This document shows, piece after piece, positions 5,691 through 9,496 of a DNA stretch of 9,496 bases. Under the pieces are notes generated by a model that was not told the origin of the DNA, did not search any database, and saw nothing but the letters and a program-made list of their open reading frames with translations. The DNA comes from an uncultured Burkholderiales bacterium (lineage in GTDB: Bacteria > Pseudomonadota > Gammaproteobacteria > Burkholderiales > Burkholderiaceae_F), in NCBI GenBank assembly GCA_903871435.1, contig CAIQGU010000367.1, positions 1 through 9,496 on the forward strand, given 5' to 3'. The position numbers and the translations under genes are program-made. How positions within the stretch are numbered: the stretch's first letter is position 1; every line of letters starts with the position of its first letter.

Positions 5691-7694
5691 ATGTCTTTGC
5701 AACCCGACTTTCTCAAGCTCCTCCTGGGCCGGCTGACCCTCGAGGACATCCCCTATCACGAACCCATACTGATCGGCACTTTCATCGGCGTCAGCCTGGG
5801 CGCGTTGGGCGTGCTGGGCGCCCTCACCTGGTTCCGCCTGTGGGGTCCGCTCTGGCGCGACTGGATCACCAGCATCGACCACAAGAAGATCGGGGTGATG
5901 TACATCGTGCTGGGCCTGATCATGCTGCTGCGCGGATTTGGCGACGCCGTCCTCATGCGCCTGCAGCAGGCCATATCGTTCGGCGACTCGGCCGGTTTCC
6001 TGCCGCCGCACCATTACGACCAGCTCTTTTCCGTGCACGGCGTGATCATGATCTTCTTCGTGGCCATGCCCTTTGTCACCGGGCTCATGAACTTCGTCGT
6101 GCCGCTGCAAATCGGCGCGCGCGACGTGGCCTTCCCCTTCCTCAATAACTTCAGCTTCTGGATGACCGCCGGTGGCGCCATCCTGGTGATGGTCTCCCTG
6201 TTCGTCGGCGAATTCGCGCGCACCGGCTGGCTCGCGTACCCACCACTGTCGGGAATCGCGGCCAGTCCGGACGTGGGAGTCGACTATTACATCTGGTCGC
6301 TGCAGGTGGCGGGGGTGGGCACCATGCTGTCCGGGGTAAACCTCATCGCAACCATCGTGAAGATGCGCGCTCCGGGCATGACGATGATGAAGATGCCCAT
6401 CTTCACCTGGACGGCGCTGTGCACGAACGCGCTCATCGTGGTGGCCTTCCCCGTGCTGACGGCGGTCCTGGCGCTGCTGTCCATGGACCGGTACCTGGGA
6501 ACGCACTTCTTTACCAACGACATGGGCGGCAACGCCATGATGTATGTCAACCTCATCTGGGTCTGGGGTCACCCGGAGGTCTACATCCTCATCCTGCCCG
6601 TGTTTGGCGTTTTCTCCGAAGTGGTCGCCACGTTTTGCGGCAAGCGGCTCTTCGGCTACGCGTCGATGGTGTACGCCACGGTGGTCATCACCATACTGTC
6701 CTACCTCGTATGGCTGCACCACTTCTTCACCATGGGTTCGGGCGCCAGCGTCAATTCGTTCTTCGGCATCACGACGATGGTGATTTCCATCCCGACGGGG
6801 GCCAAGGTCTTCAACTGGCTGTTCACGATGTATCGCGGCCGCATCCGCTTCGAGCTGCCCATGCTGTGGACGATGGGGTTCATGGTCACGTTTGTCATCG
6901 GCGGCATGACGGGCGTGCTGCTGGCCGTGCCGCCCGCCGATTTCGTCCTGCACAACAGCCTGTTCCTCATCGCGCACTTCCACAACGTCATCATCGGCGG
7001 CGTGGTGTTCGGCGCGATGGCCGGCATCAACTACTGGTTCCCCAAGGCCTTCGGCTACCGCCTCGATCCCTTCTGGGGCCGATGCTCCTTCTGGTTCTGG
7101 CTGGTGGGCTTTTATTTCGCGTTCATGCCCCTCTACGTGCTGGGCCTGATGGGCGTGACCCGCCGCCTGAGCCATTTCGACGACCCATCATTGCAGATCT
7201 GGTTCCAGCTGGCCGCGGTGGGCGCGGGTTTCGTCGCGCTGGGCATCGTCTCGATGATCATCCAGTTCGTCGTGAGCTTCCTGCGCCGCGACGCGCTGCG
7301 TGACACCACGGGAGACCCCTGGGATGGCCGCACCCTGGAATGGTCGACCTCGTCGCCGCCCCCGGCCTATAACTTTGCCTTCACGCCCGTGGTTCACGAA
7401 AACGACGCCTGGACCGACATGAAGCGGCGCGGTTATGTGCGCCCCGTCGAGGGCTTCATCCCCATCCACATGCCCAGGAACACCGCCGCGGGGTTCGTGC
7501 TCGCCATGCTCAGCACCGTCTGCGGATTTGCGCTGGTCTGGCAGATGTGGCCGCTTGCCGCGCTCTCCTTTGCGGTGCTGATCGCGGGCACGATATTCCA
7601 CACCTTCAACTACAACCGGGACTTCCACATTCCGGCCGCCGACGTCGGTCGCGTGGAGCATGCCCGCACCCAATTGCTGACCAGCCATGTCTGA
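5691..7694 (+). CDS. cyoB: Cytochrome bo3-type ubiquinol oxidase subunit I
   Basis: Catalytic subunit of the haem-copper quinol oxidase, which reduces O2 to water and pumps protons across the inner membrane. 667 residues, close to E. coli CyoB, with every key residue I checked shifted by +10: low-spin haem His116 and His431, high-spin haem His429, CuB ligands His294, His343 and His344, and the His-Tyr cross-link partner Tyr298 in [11 protein letters not shown]. Glu296, Asp145 and Lys372 mark the D and K proton channels. The ubiquinol site residues Arg81, Asp85, His108 and Gln111 are intact (RGFGD; PPHHYDQ). The ATG at 5691 is 49 bases after the cyoA stop with only a weak GAGAG ahead; a TTG at 5667 is in frame but less likely. 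The frame ends eight bases inside cyoC. The long C-terminal domain with [12 protein letters not shown] is typical of the bo3 branch, not the caa3/aa3 branch. Confidence 0.98.
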   Translation: MSLQPDFLKLLLGRLTLEDIPYHEPILIGTFIGVSLGALGVLGALTWFRLWGPLWRDWITSIDHKKIGVMYIVLGLIMLLRGFGDAVLMRLQQAISFGDSAGFLPPHHYDQLFSVHGVIMIFFVAMPFVTGLMNFVVPLQIGARDVAFPFLNNFSFWMTAGGAILVMVSLFVGEFARTGWLAYPPLSGIAASPDVGVDYYIWSLQVAGVGTMLSGVNLIATIVKMRAPGMTMMKMPIFTWTALCTNALIVVAFPVLTAVLALLSMDRYLGTHFFTNDMGGNAMMYVNLIWVWGHPEVYILILPVFGVFSEVVATFCGKRLFGYASMVYATVVITILSYLVWLHHFFTMGSGASVNSFFGITTMVISIPTGAKVFNWLFTMYRGRIRFELPMLWTMGFMVTFVIGGMTGVLLAVPPADFVLHNSLFLIAHFHNVIIGGVVFGAMAGINYWFPKAFGYRLDPFWGRCSFWFWLVGFYFAFMPLYVLGLMGVTRRLSHFDDPSLQIWFQLAAVGAGFVALGIVSMIIQFVVSFLRRDALRDTTGDPWDGRTLEWSTSSPPPAYNFAFTPVVHENDAWTDMKRRGYVRPVEGFIPIHMPRNTAAGFVLAMLSTVCGFALVWQMWPLAALSFAVLIAGTIFHTFNYNRDFHIPAADVGRVEHARTQLLTSHV

Positions 7695-8316
7695 GATCGC
7701 CACCAGCGTCCCCGCCGGCGGCGGCGCGCCGCAGTTTCACCTGACCACCGAGCACCACCCGGAGAACGGCACCTTGCTGGGTTTCTGGCTGTACCTGATG
7801 AGCGATTGCTTCATCTTTGCCTGCCTGTTCGCGTGCTACGGCGTGCTGGGACGAAGCTATGCGGGCGGCCCCACCGGCGCGGAACTGTTCGAACTGCCCA
7901 TCGTGGCCGTCAACACCGCGCTCCTGCTGCTCTCCTCCATCACCTACGGTTTCGCCATCCTCGAGATGCAACGCGGCCGCAAGACGCCGGTGCTGGCCTG
8001 GCTGGCCTTGACCGGCGTGCTCGGCGCGTCTTTCGTCGGGATCGAACTCACCGAGTTCGGGCATCTGGTCGCCGAAGGCGCCGGTCCCCAGCGCAGCGCG
8101 TTCCTGTCATCGTTCTTCACCCTGGTGGGCACGCATGGACTGCACGTCTCGTTCGGCATCATCTGGTTGCTCACGCTGATGGTCCAGGTGGGGCGGCTCG
8201 GGCTCACCGAAGCCAACCGCCGCCGGCTCCTCTGCCTGTCGATGTTCTGGCACTTTCTGGACGTGGTGTGGATCGGCGTGTTCACCTTCGTCTACCTAAT
8301 GGGAGTGTTGCCATGA
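7687..8316 (+). CDS. cyoC: Cytochrome bo3-type ubiquinol oxidase subunit III
   Basis: Structural membrane subunit of the quinol oxidase without cofactors, thought to stabilise subunit I and its proton uptake. 209 residues, near the 204 of E. coli CyoC, with five expected helices: about 29-52, 70-92, 101-122, 138-167 and 184-206. Family signatures are [19 protein letters not shown] at 30-48, [13 protein letters not shown] at 148-160 and the C-terminal [20 protein letters not shown] at 187-206. The ATG at 7687 lies inside the end of cyoB (8-base overlap, different frame), and no Shine-Dalgarno precedes it, so translation probably depends on ribosomes finishing cyoB. The stop overlaps the cyoD start by four bases. 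Confidence 0.97.
   Translation: MSEIATSVPAGGGAPQFHLTTEHHPENGTLLGFWLYLMSDCFIFACLFACYGVLGRSYAGGPTGAELFELPIVAVNTALLLLSSITYGFAILEMQRGRKTPVLAWLALTGVLGASFVGIELTEFGHLVAEGAGPQRSAFLSSFFTLVGTHGLHVSFGIIWLLTLMVQVGRLGLTEANRRRLLCLSMFWHFLDVVWIGVFTFVYLMGVLP
8301..8305 (+). promoter_or_regulatory. cyoD: Ribosome binding site GGGAG of cyoD
   Basis: GGGAG ends seven bases before the ATG at 8313. It supports the start that gives cyoD its long N-terminal extension, since the only other early in-frame start codon (GTG at 8328) has no comparable site. Confidence 0.6.
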
Positions 8317-8768
8317 GCACGGCTGGAGTGCCAAATGGCGGGTCACAGGGCGGGCCACACGACGGGTCAAGCGTCGGGTCGGTCGACGCAAATCGCGCCG
8401 AAGCGCTGGTACACGGTGATCACCACGACACCGCGGCCAGTCACTCCACCCTGCGGGGCTATCTCACCGGCTTTGCGCTGTCGGTCCTGCTCACCGCCGT
8501 GCCCTTCTGGCTCGTGATGCACAAGGCCATCGCCAACCCGGGCTTGCTGGCCTTCGTCATCCTGGCCTTTGCCGCCGTGCAGATCGTCGTCCACATGGTG
8601 TACTTCCTCCACATGAATGCCCAGTCCGAAGGCGGCTGGACGATGCTCGCGCTCATCTTCACGCTGGTGCTCGTGATCATCGCGCTCAGTGGATCGCTCT
8701 GGGTGATGTATCACCTCAACGAAAACATGATGCCCGCATCGGCCCAGCAGATGCGCAACATGCCATGA
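8313..8768 (+). CDS. cyoD: Cytochrome bo3-type ubiquinol oxidase subunit IV
   Basis: Small membrane subunit (151 aa) that assists assembly of subunit I, especially CuB binding, in the E. coli enzyme. The conserved core begins at about residue 43 ([24 protein letters not shown]), with three helices near 49-70, 78-100 and 109-135; [10 protein letters not shown] at 93-102 and the C-terminal LNENMM are family hallmarks. E. coli CyoD is about 109 residues, so this protein carries some 30 extra residues at the N-terminus, rich in Gly, Ser and His and partly encoded by a degenerate 12-bp repeat. The ATG overlaps the cyoC stop (ATGA) and has GGGAG seven bases upstream. The stop overlaps the SURF1 start in the same way. 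Confidence 0.95.
   Translation: MSTAGVPNGGSQGGPHDGSSVGSVDANRAEALVHGDHHDTAASHSTLRGYLTGFALSVLLTAVPFWLVMHKAIANPGLLAFVILAFAAVQIVVHMVYFLHMNAQSEGGWTMLALIFTLVLVIIALSGSLWVMYHLNENMMPASAQQMRNMP
8337..8384 (+). repeat. Degenerate 12-bp tandem repeat in the cyoD N-terminal extension
   Basis: Four in-frame 12-bp units share the pattern GNCGGGNC plus four bases: GGCGGGTCACAG, GGCGGGCCACAC, GACGGGTCAAGC and GTCGGGTCGGTC. They encode [16 protein letters not shown], residues 9-24 of CyoD, in a cytoplasmic region absent from short CyoD proteins. The units are diverged, pointing to an old expansion or to low-complexity composition. Confidence 0.5.
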
Positions 8769-9496
8769 CGGCAGTACAGATCCCGGACGACGCGCCGGCT
8801 GCGCCCCGCGGCTCCGGCGCCCGCATTGCCGTGGTGCTCGCTGCGCTGGTCGGCTTTGCCCTGTTCATCGCGCTGGGTACCTGGCAGCTGGAGCGCCGCG
8901 CCTGGAAACTCGACCTGCTGGCGCGCATCGAGGCGCGTGTGCATGCCGCGCCGGTGGCGGCTCCGGGCCCCGGCGAATGGGCCGAGGTCAGCGCGGCGCG
9001 CGACGAATACCGCGCGGTGCAGACGAGCGGCGTCTTCCTGTACGACAAGGAGACCACCGTGCAGGCGGTAACGGCGCTGGGACCGGGGTTCTGGGTCATT
9101 ACACCGTTGCGCGCTGCCGACGGCACCGTCGTGCTGATCAATCGGGGTTTCATTCCCACGCAACGGCGCGATGCCGCGTCGCGCAGCGCGGCCAATCCCC
9201 CCGGGGAGGTAATCGTTACCGGCCTGCTGCGCATCAGCGAACCGGGTGGCACCCTGCTGCGCCGTAACGTCCCGGCCATGGATCTTTGGTATTCGCGCGA
9301 TGTCGCGGCCATTGCGGCAAGCCGCAAGCTGACGGCGGTTGCGCCCTATTTCATCGATGCCGCGGCGCCGCCGCCGGGACCGGCGGCGGCCAGCCCGGAC
9401 GCGCCGGTGGGCGGGTTGACCGTGCTGACCTTCAACAACAACCATCTCGTCTACGCCATCACCTGGTTTGCGCTCGCCCTGATGTCGGCAGTAGGC
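8765..9496 (+). CDS. SURF1-family oxidase assembly factor (3' partial)
   Basis: SURF1 proteins help insert haem into subunit I of haem-copper oxidases; in Paracoccus a dedicated SURF1 serves the quinol oxidase. 244 residues are visible and the frame is open at the right edge, probably lacking only the last few residues. The layout fits the family: first membrane helix at about 19-38 followed by LGTWQLERRAWKLDLL (37-52), a periplasmic domain with GPGFWVITPL (106-115), INRGFIPTQRR (125-135) and VTGLLRISEP (151-160), then FNNNHLVYAITWFALALM (223-240) opening the second helix. The ATG at 8765 overlaps the cyoD stop (ATGA) without a Shine-Dalgarno, so it is translationally coupled to the oxidase genes and presumably serves that oxidase. 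A Pro/Ala linker at about 198-214 is encoded by a GC-rich inverted repeat. Confidence 0.93.
   Translation, partial: MTAVQIPDDAPAAPRGSGARIAVVLAALVGFALFIALGTWQLERRAWKLDLLARIEARVHAAPVAAPGPGEWAEVSAARDEYRAVQTSGVFLYDKETTVQAVTALGPGFWVITPLRAADGTVVLINRGFIPTQRRDAASRSAANPPGEVIVTGLLRISEPGGTLLRRNVPAMDLWYSRDVAAIAASRKLTAVAPYFIDAAAPPPGPAAASPDAPVGGLTVLTFNNNHLVYAITWFALALMSAVG
9367..9390. repeat. 10-bp GC-only inverted repeat within the SURF1 gene
   Basis: GCCGCCGCCG (9367-9376) is followed, after a GGAC loop, by its perfect complement CGGCGGCGGC (9381-9390). It encodes a Pro/Gly/Ala linker in the periplasmic domain of the SURF1 protein. It would form a very stable hairpin in mRNA, but no U-run follows, so it is not a canonical terminator; repetitive Pro/Ala codons explain it simply. 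Confidence 0.6.

Noticed and set aside
4649..5749. A 366-codon open frame on the minus strand opposite cyoA
   Set aside because: Antisense to a well-supported cyoA, of biased composition, with no family features and no ribosome binding site of note.
5604..7175. A 523-codon open frame on the minus strand opposite cyoB
   Set aside because: It lies wholly antisense to a clearly conserved cyoB, its product is a compositionally biased His/Asp/Glu/Arg-rich string without recognisable motifs, and such mirror frames are expected in GC-rich genes.
6419..7303. A 294-codon plus-strand frame inside cyoB
   Set aside because: It overlaps the most conserved part of cyoB in another frame and its Arg/His-rich translation matches no family.
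1..9496. Mobile elements, tRNA/rRNA genes, CRISPR arrays, phage genes
   Set aside because: No transposase or integrase frame, terminal inverted repeats, cloverleaf-like stretch, or spaced repeat array was seen; all longer frames are accounted for by the listed genes.

Overview
The window is a GC-rich, densely packed bacterial segment. Its gene content suggests a betaproteobacterium of the Burkholderiales: a 3-hydroxybutyrate dehydrogenase of the kind common in that order, and a cyoABCD operon followed by a SURF1 gene. This placement is inferred from remembered protein similarity, not from a search.

Left block (1-2992, + strand). The 3' part of a NitT/TauT/SsuB-type ABC ATPase overlaps by 4 bases with its permease. 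After an 80-base gap carrying a 12-bp tandem repeat come a short-chain dehydrogenase with the 3-hydroxybutyrate dehydrogenase active site and, 16 bases later, an Fe(II)/2-oxoglutarate dioxygenase of the 2OG-Fe_Oxy_2 (PF10014) type related to amino-acid hydroxylases. No internal promoter or terminator is evident, so the four genes may form one transcript: uptake of a small organic molecule followed by hydroxylation and/or oxidation. The substrate is not known, and the periplasmic binding protein and the ATPase start lie outside the window.

Middle (3072-4418, - strand). An MFS transporter resembling the metabolite:H+ symporter group converges on the dioxygenase gene. It is divergent from the respiratory operon across a 173-base intergenic region (4419-4591) that holds an AT-rich promoter-like patch, a 10-bp palindrome and a 12-bp direct repeat with a 22-bp period.

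Right block (4592-9496, + strand). cyoA-cyoB-cyoC-cyoD encode a cytochrome bo3-type ubiquinol oxidase: no CuA ligands in subunit II, and all haem, CuB and quinol-site residues present in subunit I. cyoC, cyoD and a SURF1-family gene are joined by stop/start overlaps. SURF1 runs off the right edge. It is a haem-insertion/assembly factor and sits where E. coli has cyoE; no haem O synthase gene is seen.

The most interesting points are the dehydrogenase/dioxygenase pair, which parallels the isoleucine-hydroxylating pair of Bacillus thuringiensis; three unrelated arrays that all have a 12-bp period and all sit at gene junctions, one of which supplies a ribosome binding site; and the structured divergent promoter region in front of cyoA.
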